A stretch of DNA of 9,007 nucleotides from Planctomycetota bacterium (lineage in GTDB: Bacteria; Planctomycetota; MHYJ01; WSZJ01; JACPWG01), in NCBI GenBank assembly GCA_016220045.1, contig JACRIP010000548.1, positions 1 through 9,007 of the forward strand, in the 5' to 3' direction. This document shows, piece by piece, positions 1-6,321 of the stretch. The notes beneath the pieces were generated by a model that was given only the letters and a program-made list of their open reading frames with translations, ran no database searches and was not told the DNA's origin. Made by a program: the position numbers and the translations under genes. Every line of letters begins with the position of its first letter. The stretch's first letter is position 1.

Positions 1-2
1 CC

Positions 3-695
3 GCCGCGGATTCCGCGGCGCCCGGCCGGCGCCTCTTCGCCTACGCGGCCGGGCTCTTCCTGACCATGGCCGCGACGCTCATGACCGAGCACTCCTTTCC
101 CAACCAGCAGCACCAGCGCCTGTTCTACGTGATCGCGGGCTGCGTGTTTCCCCTGATCCTGGTCGGCGCGGCGACGGCCTCGCGCCTGCGCTGGGGCGCG
201 ACCGTCACGGCCGCGACCTACACGGGCGTGCTCGCCGGCATGGTCTGGGCGCTGCCGCTCTTTCCCGCAACGCCCAAGCTCGCCCCGATCTACAACCCGG
301 TGGACCACATGGTGCCGCCGGCCTTCCCGCTGCTCCTCCTCGCGCCCGCCTTCGTCCTCGATCTGCTGCTGCCCGCGGTGCGCCGGCGCGACGCGTGGTG
401 GCGCGACCTGCTCGCCGCCGCCCTCCTCGGCGCGGTCTTCCTCGCGGTGTTCCTCCCCGTGCAATGGGCCTTTTCCGGCTTCCTGATCAGCCCGGCGGCC
501 GACACCTGGTTCTTCGCCGGCAACCGCTGCTGGTCCTACGGCGATCGCCTGGGCGAGTGGCGCTACCGGTTCCACGGACCGGCGTGGCATCCGCTGGAGG
601 CGGGAAACGAACTGCTCGGGGCCGTGGGCCTGGCGGCGGCATCGGCCTGGGCCGGCCTGCGCGGCGGCCGCTGGATGGCGCGCGTGGTGCGGTAG
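3..695 (+). CDS. Multi-pass membrane protein, unknown function (5' end outside window)
   Basis: The frame is open from base 3 to the stop at 693-695 (230 residues visible). The first ATG in the window (66) falls inside a hydrophobic segment that begins upstream (LFAYAAGLFLTMAATL), so it is very probably internal and the true start lies left of the window. About six membrane-spanning segments can be seen, the strongest around visible residues 11-28, 40-60, 100-122 and 130-160. Between the last two helices is a polar loop rich in aromatic residues (TWFFAGNRCWSYGDR, followed by GEWRYRFHG), likely the functional or exposed part. No catalytic motif or named family is recognised. The neighbour at 1058 is an exported, His-motif protein in the same direction, which makes a shared membrane or metal-related role possible, but the 362-bp gap with a palindrome means they need not be one transcript. 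Confidence 0.75.
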   Translation, partial: AADSAAPGRRLFAYAAGLFLTMAATLMTEHSFPNQQHQRLFYVIAGCVFPLILVGAATASRLRWGATVTAATYTGVLAGMVWALPLFPATPKLAPIYNPVDHMVPPAFPLLLLAPAFVLDLLLPAVRRRDAWWRDLLAAALLGAVFLAVFLPVQWAFSGFLISPAADTWFFAGNRCWSYGDRLGEWRYRFHGPAWHPLEAGNELLGAVGLAAASAWAGLRGGRWMARVVR

Positions 696-804
696 CGGCG
701 CGATTCCCGGAGCGCGCTGCGGACCCTGCGCGCCGCCACCGACGTCGTTCGTAGTTCCGCCGGCCGAGGGTGTCGCAGAACGCGGCGATCAGTGGCCCTG
801 CGGT

Positions 805-822
805 GCAGGCAGGTAGGCCTGC
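805..822. repeat. Small hairpin in the 696-1057 gap
   Basis: GCAGGC (805-810) pairs with GCCTGC (817-822) across a 6-nt loop. A second short inverted repeat in the same gap is CTCGCA (974-979) with TGCGAG (990-995). Neither is followed by a T run, so they are weak terminator candidates. Apart from these and the larger palindrome at 871-960, the gap shows no gene. The overlapping ORFs on both strands are GC-rich frames without a plausible start site. Confidence 0.35.
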
Positions 823-870
823 GCCGCGAGGTCGCCGGCGCCGGAGTCCCGCGGTCCTCGTCCGATCTCC

Positions 871-960
871 GGCGGGCGGGCCTTGTGCCCGCCCCATGGT
901 GGCACGGCCGCGGACCGTTGCTGGGCCGGCCACGATGGGGCGGCGACAAGGGCCGCCCCT
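871..960. repeat. Long imperfect palindrome, REP-like
   Basis: The stretch 881-909 (beginning CCTTGTGCCCGCCCC) matches the reverse complement of 924-951 (which begins CCTTGTCGCCGCCCC) at about 25 of 29 aligned positions. The similarity continues outward through 872-880 and 952-960. Each arm also folds alone: 871-877 with 887-893, and 937-944 with 952-959 (8 bp perfect, loop GACAAGG). So this is two head-to-head copies of a small hairpin element separated by a 14-nt centre. It resembles REP/BIME-type intergenic palindromes in architecture. A related hairpin with GGGGCGGAC/GTCCGCCCC arms occurs at 7305-7332. It lies in the gap before the 1058 gene and could act as an mRNA end or stability structure. 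Confidence 0.7.
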
Positions 961-1057
961 ACAACGACAGACTCTCGCAACGAGGTCGCTGCGAGCCCGT
1001 CCACCGTGGTCCCGCCACTCCCGAATCGACCGGGGCGGTCCACCCCCGGAGGTGAGA

Positions 1058-2542
1058 ATGCGAACGGCCCTGCGCGCGCTCCTGGCGCTCCTCCTGCTCG
1101 GCGCCCCGCTCGCCGCGGCGCACGTGGGCTCCCCGAACACCTTCTACGAGGGCGCGGCCGGGCCCTACACGGTGCGCGTCGTCGTCCGGCCGCCCGGGGT
1201 GGTCCCCGGGCTCGCGGAAATCCACGTCCGCGTCCTGAAGGGCGAGGGCGTACGCCGCGTGACCGTGCTGCCGGTCTACGGCGATCAGCGTACCCAGGGC
1301 GCGCCGCCGCCCGACGTGGCGGAGCCGGTCGCGGGCGAGGCCGGACTCTACGGCGCGGCGCTCTGGCTCATGGAATCCGGCGCCTACAGCATCGACGTGT
1401 GCGTGGACGGCGCGGACGGGACCGGCACGGCGATCGTCCCGGTCAATTCGCTCGCCGTGCGCCGGGAGCCGATGCCGCGCGGACTCGGCGCGCTGCTGAC
1501 GATCTTGGGCGGACTCCTGGTCGCCGGCGGGATCGCGATCGTCGGCGCCGCGCTGCGCGAAGGGACGGCGGCGCCGGGCGCAGGCCTGACCCGCGCCGCG
1601 ACGCGCCGCGCCTGGATCGGCATGGCGGCGGCGGCGCTCGCGCTCGCGGCGGCGCTCGCCGGCGGGCGGGGCTGGTGGGCGCAGGTGGAAGAGCGCTACC
1701 TCACGCGCGAGCTGTACCTGCCGGCGCCGTTGCGGGCCGAGGTGCAGGACGCAGGCGGTCGGAGCGAACTCACGCTCGCGCTCGACGCGGCGGAGGGGCG
1801 CTTCGGGCCGCTCCTGCCCGATCACGGAAAACTGGTGCATCTCTTCCTGGTGCGGGAGCCCGAACTCGACGCGATGGCGCATCTTCACCCGGTGCGTCGC
1901 GCGGGGCCGCTCTTCGGGGTGGCGGTGCCGGCGGCACTCCCTGCGGGCCGCTATCGGCTCTACGCGGACCTGACGCACGAGAGCGGAGTGGCGGAGACGG
2001 TAGTCGGCGCGGTCGAGTTGCCGGAGCGCCGGGGCGCGACCGGCCCGGCGGAGGGACTCGCCACGCCGCTCGCGGCGGACCCGGACGACTCCTGGCGCGT
2101 GGGCGCGCCGGGCGGCGAGCTCGGGGACGGCTGGGGCATGGCGCGCGAGACCGCGGCGCCGCTCGGCGCGAATCGCGACGCCGCGCTGGCCTTCCGGGTG
2201 ACCGACGCCGCGGGCGCGCCGGCGCCGCTCGAATCCTACATGGGCATGGCGGGCCATGCGGCGGTGCGGCGCGCGGACGGGTCGGTCTTCGCGCATCTGC
2301 ATCCGACCGGCAGCGTCTCGATGGCGGCGCAGGAGGTCTTCGCGGCGCGCGCGCGCCCGGCCGCGGCGGGGCCGGCGGGGGCGGAGCCCGCCGCGGGGCA
2401 CTGCCCGCCGCCCGTCGCGGCGGACGGACGGATCGCGTTTCCCTATGAGTTCCCGCAGCCCGGCAAATACCGTATCTGGGTGCAGGTCAAGGTCGCCGGG
2501 GTGGTGCGCACCGGGGTCTTCGATCTCGAGGTCGGGGAGTAG
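1058..2542 (+). CDS. Exported, membrane-anchored protein with two HLHP motifs, putative metal-binding
   Basis: The frame is open farther upstream, but ATG 1058 is chosen because GGAGG lies at 1048-1052, 5 nt before it, and a signal peptide starts there (residues 1-21, ending APLAAA). Product 494 aa. Predicted cleavage leaves His22 as the mature N-terminus (HVGSPNTFYEG). Order: a beta-rich extracytoplasmic domain (about 22-135), two membrane helices (about 142-165 and 185-205), then two further extracytoplasmic beta-rich segments. The first has D255-H256, H261 and H275-L-H277-P; the second has YMGMAGH (394-400) and H413-L-H415-P. The C-terminus (about 455-494) is a beta-sandwich-like end, PYEFPQPGKYRIWVQV. 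Clustered His and Met suggest a copper or other metal role; an N-terminal His is a known copper ligand in CopC-type and LPMO proteins. This is inference: no named family is certain. It follows a membrane protein on the same strand. Confidence 0.85.
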   Translation: MRTALRALLALLLLGAPLAAAHVGSPNTFYEGAAGPYTVRVVVRPPGVVPGLAEIHVRVLKGEGVRRVTVLPVYGDQRTQGAPPPDVAEPVAGEAGLYGAALWLMESGAYSIDVCVDGADGTGTAIVPVNSLAVRREPMPRGLGALLTILGGLLVAGGIAIVGAALREGTAAPGAGLTRAATRRAWIGMAAAALALAAALAGGRGWWAQVEERYLTRELYLPAPLRAEVQDAGGRSELTLALDAAEGRFGPLLPDHGKLVHLFLVREPELDAMAHLHPVRRAGPLFGVAVPAALPAGRYRLYADLTHESGVAETVVGAVELPERRGATGPAEGLATPLAADPDDSWRVGAPGGELGDGWGMARETAAPLGANRDAALAFRVTDAAGAPAPLESYMGMAGHAAVRRADGSVFAHLHPTGSVSMAAQEVFAARARPAAAGPAGAEPAAGHCPPPVAADGRIAFPYEFPQPGKYRIWVQVKVAGVVRTGVFDLEVGE

Positions 2543-2552
2543 CGCGGGGGAG

Positions 2553-2718
2553 GCCAGGGGGAGCGGGTGCGACTCCGTCCGTGCAGTTCGACCGCACCGG
2601 CCGCACCCATCAGAAGCCTGGCCACCGTCGTAGCTCGTACTCGTACTCGTACTCGTACTCGAACACCCTGGGCATTCGAGTACGAGTACGAGTACGAGCT
2701 ACGAGTACGACGGAGGCC
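2553..2718. repeat. 166-bp direct repeat, copy 1, with hexamer-built hairpin
   Basis: This is copy 1 of a duplicated element, 210 bp before copy 2. It has a unique-looking 5' part of about 75 bp (2553-2625) and a hairpin of 2626-2712. The hairpin stem is built from CTCGTA units on the left (2640-2662) and TACGAG units on the right (2676-2698), a 23-bp perfect core plus A2663-T2675. The 11-nt loop is CACCCTGGGCA (2664-2674). Outside the core, CGTCGTA on the left faces TACGACG on the right, extending the stem to about 37 bp with a mismatched middle. All six frames read through it as two-residue repeats (SY, RT, EY), a product of the 6-bp period and not evidence of coding. No transposase or T-run terminator is present. 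Confidence 0.9.
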
Positions 2719-2740
2719 TGGACTGCGAGCGGTGGGATCA

Positions 2741-2759
2741 GACGCCGGGGAGAGGCGTC
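2741..2759. repeat. Short hairpin in the spacer between the two 166-bp copies
   Basis: GACGCC (2741-2746) pairs with GGCGTC (2754-2759) across a 7-nt purine loop, GGGGAGA. It lies in the 44-bp spacer (2719-2762) that is not duplicated. There is no T run after it. Confidence 0.4.
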
Positions 2760-2762
2760 GGT

Positions 2763-2928
2763 GCCAGGGGGAGAGGGTGCATCTCCGTCCGTGCAGTTCG
2801 ACCGCACCGGCCGCGCCCATCAGAAGCCTGGCCACCGTCGTAGCGCGTACTCGTACTCGTACTCGAACACCCTGGGCATTCGAGTACGAGTACGAGCTAC
2901 GAGCACGAGTACGAGTACGACGGAGGCC
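2763..2928. repeat. 166-bp direct repeat, copy 2, with shortened hairpin
   Basis: The first 85 or so bases match copy 1 with about five substitutions. The hairpin loop CACCCTGGGCA (2868-2878) is identical to that of copy 1. The perfect stem core is 17 bp (2850-2866 with 2880-2896), one 6-bp unit shorter on both arms than copy 1. The outer right flank has gained two 6-bp units, including a variant GAGCAC, so the total length is again 166 bp. Both copies end in GACGGAGGCC. The element lies 140 bp upstream of the btaA-like gene. The remaining 2929-3015 stretch holds no gene or clear structure. Confidence 0.9.
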
Positions 2929-3019
2929 ACGGTTTCGGTGAGTACAGCCGGTACGTTCGAGATGCAAGAACGAACCTGCCCGCCGCCGCGCAATCTCCCT
3001 CGACGCCCGCGCCCCCCCA

Positions 3020-3028
3020 TGCTATCCT
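3020..3028 (+). promoter_or_regulatory. Candidate extended -10 promoter element for the 3069 gene
   Basis: TGCTATCCT matches the extended -10 pattern TGnTATnnT and lies 40 nt before the start codon, in one of the few AT-containing spots of this stretch. No good -35 hexamer is visible, as is common for extended -10 promoters. A transcript would start near 3035 and have a leader of about 34 nt. Confidence 0.3.
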
Positions 3029-3068
3029 GCGCCGGCCGCCGTCCGGGAGGCCGAGGGAGACCCGCCGC

Positions 3069-4166
3069 ATGCGCGAAACCATTGCCGACCGCGTCGACCT
3101 GGGGATCATTCGCTACGCGAATTGCTGGGAAGACGCGGACATCCTGGTCGAGGCGCTGCGCCCGCGCCCGGGAACGCGCTTCGTCTCCATCGCCTCGGCC
3201 GGCGACAACTCCTTCGCGCTCCTGGCCGCCGGGGCCGAAGTGGTGGCCGCGGACCTCTCCGTGCCGCAACTCGCCTGCGTCGAGATCCGGCGCGCCGCCT
3301 TCCGCTCGCTCGACTACGAGCCCCTCCTCGCCTTCCTCGGCGTCCGGGAATCGACCGAGCGCCTCGCGGTCTACGAAGGCCTGCGCCCGGACCTCTCCGA
3401 GTCCGCCCGCGCCTTCTGGGACGGCCGTCGCGATCAGGTTTCCACCGGACTCATCCACGGCGGCAAGTTCGAGGCCTACTTCAAGACCTTTCGCACCCGC
3501 GTCCTGCCGCTCACCCACTCGCCGCGCACGATCCTCAGCCTGCTCGAGGAGCGCGACCCGGAGGCGCGGCGGCGCTTCTACGAGGAGACCTGGAACAACT
3601 GGCGCTGGCGCTTTCTCTTCCGCCTCTTCTTCAGCCGCCGCGTCATGGGCTGGCTCGGCCGCGATCCGCAGTTCTTCAAGTACGTCGAAGGCTCGGTGGC
3701 GGACAACATCCTGGGCAAGGCGCGCAAGGGGATGATGGAACTGCCGACCCACGCCAATCCCTACCTGACCTACATCACCACCGGGAACTTCGGCGCCGCG
3801 CTGCCGCGCTACCTGCGGCGCGAGCATTTCGCGGCGATCAAGGCCGGGCTCGACCGGTTGACGATCCACCAGGGCCCGATCGAGCAGGCGGCGTCGGCGC
3901 ACCGCGGCGCCGCGGGGTTCGACGGCTTCAACCTGTCGGACATTTTCGAGTACCTCGACCTGCCGACCTGCCGGACGATCTACGCCACGCTGCTCGAGAG
4001 CGCGCGGCCCGGGGCGCGGCTGGTCTACTGGAACATGATGGCGCCGCGCCGCCGCCCGGACGAGCTGGCGGACCGGGTGACCGTGCTCGATGACCTGGCG
4101 CGCGAACTGCACGCGCGCGACCGAGCGTTCTTTTACAGCGCCTTCGTGGTCGAGGAAGTACGGTGA
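3069..4166 (+). CDS. btaA: BtaA-like SAM:diacylglycerol 3-amino-3-carboxypropyltransferase (DUF3419)
   Basis: 365 aa, cytoplasmic, no signal peptide. The start ATG 3069 has GAGGGAGA at 3053-3060, 8 nt upstream. The N-terminus carries the family hallmark IRYANCWEDAD (14-24), followed by the SAM-binding loop SIASAGDNS (40-48) and the acidic end of strand 2, AADLS (60-64). Later conserved-looking stretches are GKFEAYFKTFRTR and NLSDIFEYL. Known BtaA enzymes move the aminocarboxypropyl group of SAM to the sn-3 hydroxyl of diacylglycerol, giving diacylglyceryl-homoserine, which BtaB then trimethylates to the betaine lipid DGTS. Length is near the family's usual 370-410. The stop overlaps the next start (GTGA, 4163-4166), so the two are translationally coupled. 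BtaB is not in this window, so the end product could be unmethylated, or btaB may lie elsewhere. Family assignment is firm; substrate is inferred. Confidence 0.85.
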   Translation: MRETIADRVDLGIIRYANCWEDADILVEALRPRPGTRFVSIASAGDNSFALLAAGAEVVAADLSVPQLACVEIRRAAFRSLDYEPLLAFLGVRESTERLAVYEGLRPDLSESARAFWDGRRDQVSTGLIHGGKFEAYFKTFRTRVLPLTHSPRTILSLLEERDPEARRRFYEETWNNWRWRFLFRLFFSRRVMGWLGRDPQFFKYVEGSVADNILGKARKGMMELPTHANPYLTYITTGNFGAALPRYLRREHFAAIKAGLDRLTIHQGPIEQAASAHRGAAGFDGFNLSDIFEYLDLPTCRTIYATLLESARPGARLVYWNMMAPRRRPDELADRVTVLDDLARELHARDRAFFYSAFVVEEVR

Positions 4167-5527
4167 CACCCGTAGATTGGCGCGATGAAGCGGCGGGGGT
4201 GGGGCTGATCGGGGGCGCGTCGATCGCGGTCCTCGCCGTGGCCGAATTGTGGGCGCGGCTGGGGACGCCGAAGCCGGAGTGGACGCGCAAGCTGGTGCAC
4301 GTGGGCGGCGGGGTGATGTGCCTCTTGCTGCCTTTCCTGGTGCACTCGATCACGACCGCGGCGGTGCTCGGGCTGGGCTTTACGGTGCTGCTGGTGGGCG
4401 GCAGCAAGAGCGGGATGCTCAAGTCGCTGACGCGGGTGGAGCGCAAGGGACACGGCAGCGAGCTCTACCCGCTGGCGATTTTCCTGATGTTCCTGCTGGC
4501 GCACGACCGGCCGTGGCTTTTCGTCTGCTCGATCCTGGTGCTGGCGGTGGCGGACGCGCTGGCGGCGGTGATCGGCAGCCACTACGGGGTGATCCGCTAC
4601 GAGGTGGACCAGGAGGAGAAGAGCCTGGAGGGGTCGCTGGTTTTCCTGGTCGTGGCCTTCCTGGCGACCCACCTGCCGATGCTGCTCTTGACGGACCTGC
4701 CGCGCGAGCGCTGCGTGCTGGCGGCGCTCCTGGTGTCGCTGCTGGTGACGGGGGTGGAGGCGATCTCGCTCGCGGGGACCGACAACCTGTTTATTCCCTT
4801 TGCGGTGTACGCGGTGCTCGACCGCGTGACCGAACGCTCGTCGACGCAGATTGCGTCGCTGAACGTCAGCCTGGTGGTGATCTGCACGATGATCGGGGTG
4901 CTGGCGTGGCGGGCGCGGGCGTTCAACGTCGGCGGCACGCTGACCTTCATGCTGTTTGCGTTCGGGGGGTGGGCGCTGGGGAACGTGCGCTGGGGCCTGC
5001 CGGTGCTGTTCGCGTTTGCGATCTACATGTCGGCGTGGCTGGTGGCGCCGAGCCCGAGCGGCGGGCGGCCGGCGATCAAGGTCGGCATCATCTTCCGCGC
5101 GCTCTTCCCGTCGCTGGCGGTGCTGGTGGCGGCGTACGCGTCGCGCCGCTACGATTTCTGGTATGCGCCGTACGTGTGCGGGGCGACCATCGTACTCTCC
5201 TTCAGCCTGTGGATCCACGTGCTGCTGCACCTGCCGCTGACGGGCGCGGTGCGGACGGGCGGGGCGATCGCGGTCGGGCTCTTCGCCTGGCTGGTGACCG
5301 CGGTGGTGCCGTGGATCTTCGACACCGGCACCGTGGTCCTCCCGGTGTTCGGGATCGGCGGCGTGTGCGTGGTCGCCTCGATCCTGAACGATCGCGGCAT
5401 GGGCGCGACGCCCAGTTTCGGGACCGACCAGATGTGGCCGCTCTTCCGTTTCCTGGTCACGCTCGGGGCTGTTACGGTGATGACCCTACTACAGGTGACG
5501 GGCTTCGTGCCCGCGTGGGCGGCGTAG
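4163..5527 (+). CDS. CTP-dependent lipid (dolichol/phytol/diacylglycerol) kinase-like membrane protein with DUF92-like C-terminal half
   Basis: 454 aa starting at GTG 4163, with GAGGAAG at 4152-4158 just upstream inside btaA. It overlaps btaA by 4 bp. About a dozen membrane helices. The N-terminal half has marks of the SEC59/DGK1/VTE5 kinase group (CTP_transf_1): R42-K-x-x-H46 at the first loop (TRKLVHVGGG), VADALAAVIGSHYG (129-142) and K153-S-L-E-G-S158. Those enzymes phosphorylate a membrane alcohol or diacylglycerol using CTP. The family is usually about 200-300 aa; the extra C-terminal half begins near residue 249 (RARAFNVGGTLTFM, then a Gly-Gly-Trp and a further set of helices) and resembles DUF92/VTE6 proteins, a fusion or an internally extended version. 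Coupling to BtaA suggests diacylglycerol or a derivative as substrate. The kinase half is likely; the DUF92 resemblance is less sure, and annotation as phosphatidate cytidylyltransferase-like is the main alternative. Confidence 0.75.
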   Translation: MTPVDWRDEAAGVGLIGGASIAVLAVAELWARLGTPKPEWTRKLVHVGGGVMCLLLPFLVHSITTAAVLGLGFTVLLVGGSKSGMLKSLTRVERKGHGSELYPLAIFLMFLLAHDRPWLFVCSILVLAVADALAAVIGSHYGVIRYEVDQEEKSLEGSLVFLVVAFLATHLPMLLLTDLPRERCVLAALLVSLLVTGVEAISLAGTDNLFIPFAVYAVLDRVTERSSTQIASLNVSLVVICTMIGVLAWRARAFNVGGTLTFMLFAFGGWALGNVRWGLPVLFAFAIYMSAWLVAPSPSGGRPAIKVGIIFRALFPSLAVLVAAYASRRYDFWYAPYVCGATIVLSFSLWIHVLLHLPLTGAVRTGGAIAVGLFAWLVTAVVPWIFDTGTVVLPVFGIGGVCVVASILNDRGMGATPSFGTDQMWPLFRFLVTLGAVTVMTLLQVTGFVPAWAA

Positions 5528-5570
5528 ACGGGGTTTGGAGGTTTGGAAGTTTGGGGGTTTAGGGGTTTGG
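5527..5570 (+). repeat. Period-8 GTTTGG array, copy 1
   Basis: Five 8-bp units beginning GTTT follow each other without gaps from 5533 (GTTTGGAG, GTTTGGAA, GTTTGGGG, GTTTAGGG, GTTTGGAA to 5572). They start 5 nt after the stop codon of the lipid-kinase gene. The stretch 5527-5570 matches the reverse complement of 7416-7459 at 42 of 44 positions. The G tracts separated by TTT could form a G-quadruplex in the transcript or on the + strand. Confidence 0.85.
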
Positions 5571-5578
5571 AAATGCTT

Positions 5579-5589
5579 GGGGGGGGGGG
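5579..5589 (+). repeat. Eleven-G homopolymer run
   Basis: An uninterrupted run of 11 G lies 42 nt before the preferred start (5632) of the next gene and 7 nt after the period-8 array. It is not inside a credible reading frame. Such runs mutate by slippage and are also prone to assembly error. Confidence 0.8.
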
Positions 5590-5631
5590 TGAAGGCCGTG
5601 GGGGGAGGGCGACCTGGAGGTGAGGACGCTG

Positions 5632-6084
5632 ATGTTGGGAGAGCACGTGAGCGAGGACGAAGTCGCGCGCATCCTGCGGCTGGTGGGGGGCGATCACCTG
5701 AGGGCGTACGAGATGATCGAGCGCCAGATGGGGGTGCTGGTGCTGCGCACCCAGGTGCTGCTCTCGCTGTCGGGCATCGTGATCACGGTGACGGGCTTCT
5801 CCGGGCGGCTGATCGCGGAGACCAGCGCGCTCGCGCGGCTCTCGATCACCTCGGGGATTTTCCTGGTGCTGGTCGCGGCCGCGCTGGCGATCGGCGGCGT
5901 GCTGCGCCTGACCTGGATGACGCAGGAGATCGGGCCCGAGCCGCGCGTCACGCTCGAACGGGGGATCGCCCTCCGGGACGGCAAGTCGCGCATGCTCTCG
6001 CTCGCGCTGCTCTTCTTCGTCGCCGGCCTCGCCTGCTACTGCTTCGCGATCGCGCAGCTCCTGTGGGCGACCCACCCCAAGTAA
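5632..6084 (+). CDS. Small three-helix membrane protein, unknown function
   Basis: 150 aa from ATG 5632, preferred because GAGG (5622-5625) lies 6 nt upstream. An in-frame GTG at 5620 would add four residues, but its own GGAGG overlaps it. The N-terminal 33 residues are polar and helical (EDEVARILRLVGGDHLRAYE). Membrane segments are at about 41-57, 71-93 and 121-145, with a charged cytoplasm-like linker (about 96-120) between the second and third. The C-terminus is short. I do not recognise the family. The layout, a short polar head and two plus one helices, is shared by many unrelated small membrane proteins, including effector subunits of nucleotide-signalling defence systems, but no cyclase or nuclease partner is in view, so no defence role is claimed. 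It stands alone between repeat-rich DNA and a 237-bp gap. Confidence 0.7.
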   Translation: MLGEHVSEDEVARILRLVGGDHLRAYEMIERQMGVLVLRTQVLLSLSGIVITVTGFSGRLIAETSALARLSITSGIFLVLVAAALAIGGVLRLTWMTQEIGPEPRVTLERGIALRDGKSRMLSLALLFFVAGLACYCFAIAQLLWATHPK

Positions 6085-6211
6085 CCCGCCCGCTGTAAAC
6101 CGGCCCTTGCACCCGCGCGCTTCCCGCCTACCCGACTCCCGCCCGCGCTCCCGGCCGCACCGGCCCGGCCATAGGCCGCCATGCTTCCTCAACCCATTCA
6201 CCGCAAGCAGG

Positions 6212-6242
6212 TTGCGCGCGCGGAAGAAATTCTATTCGCGCG
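6212..6242 (+). promoter_or_regulatory. Candidate promoter/operator region before the M23 peptidase
   Basis: This is an AT-rich pocket (GAAGAAATTCTATTCG) in a GC-rich gap, flanked by an inverted repeat CGCGCGGAA (6217-6225) and TTCGCGCG (6235-6242). A TTGCGC at 6212-6217 and TATTCG at 6233-6238 are weak -35/-10 candidates with a short 15-nt spacer. It lies 80-110 nt before the peptidase start. Confidence 0.25.
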
Positions 6243-6321
6243 GACCGACAGTTGCGATTAGCCCTCCCGTCGAACGCAAGCAACCGTGGGGAACCTGAAA
6301 CGGGACGTGGAGGAACAAGCC

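Noticed and set aside
1..20. 9-bp perfect inverted repeat (2-10 with 12-20) at the left edge
   Set aside because: It falls inside the open frame of the truncated membrane protein, and short GC palindromes are expected by chance in DNA of this composition.
66..68. ATG 66 as the true start of the first gene
   Set aside because: It lies in the middle of a hydrophobic helix whose codons continue upstream without a stop, and no Shine-Dalgarno site precedes it.
959..2401. 480-aa minus-strand ORF and other long antisense frames (for example 2820-4169, 4133-5230, 5149-6201)
   Set aside because: They mirror the coding frames of well-supported + strand genes, are Arg/His/Pro-rich, and have no domain features; typical of GC-rich shadow frames.
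2553..2928. CRISPR array
   Set aside because: Only two copies of a 166-bp unit with one 44-bp spacer, internal microsatellite, and no cas genes; size and form are wrong.
2443..4169. Long ORFs on both strands across the GTACTC arrays with SYSYSY, RTRTRT or EYEYEY stretches (ending or starting at 2967, 2941, 3735, 4169)
   Set aside because: A 6-bp repeat without stops is open in all frames and yields dipeptide repeats automatically. None has a good RBS plus a plausible protein outside the repeat, and two run antiparallel to or out of frame with the btaA-like gene.
5527..5570. Telomere-like or eukaryotic repeat, suggesting contamination
   Set aside because: The unit is 8 bp and irregular, lies between bacterial-type genes with Shine-Dalgarno sites, and has a second copy in the same window.
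5632..6084. Effector of a nucleotide-signalling defence system (Pycsar- or CBASS-type)
   Set aside because: Only the general helix layout is similar; no cyclase, sensor or nuclease gene is adjacent and no diagnostic motif is seen.
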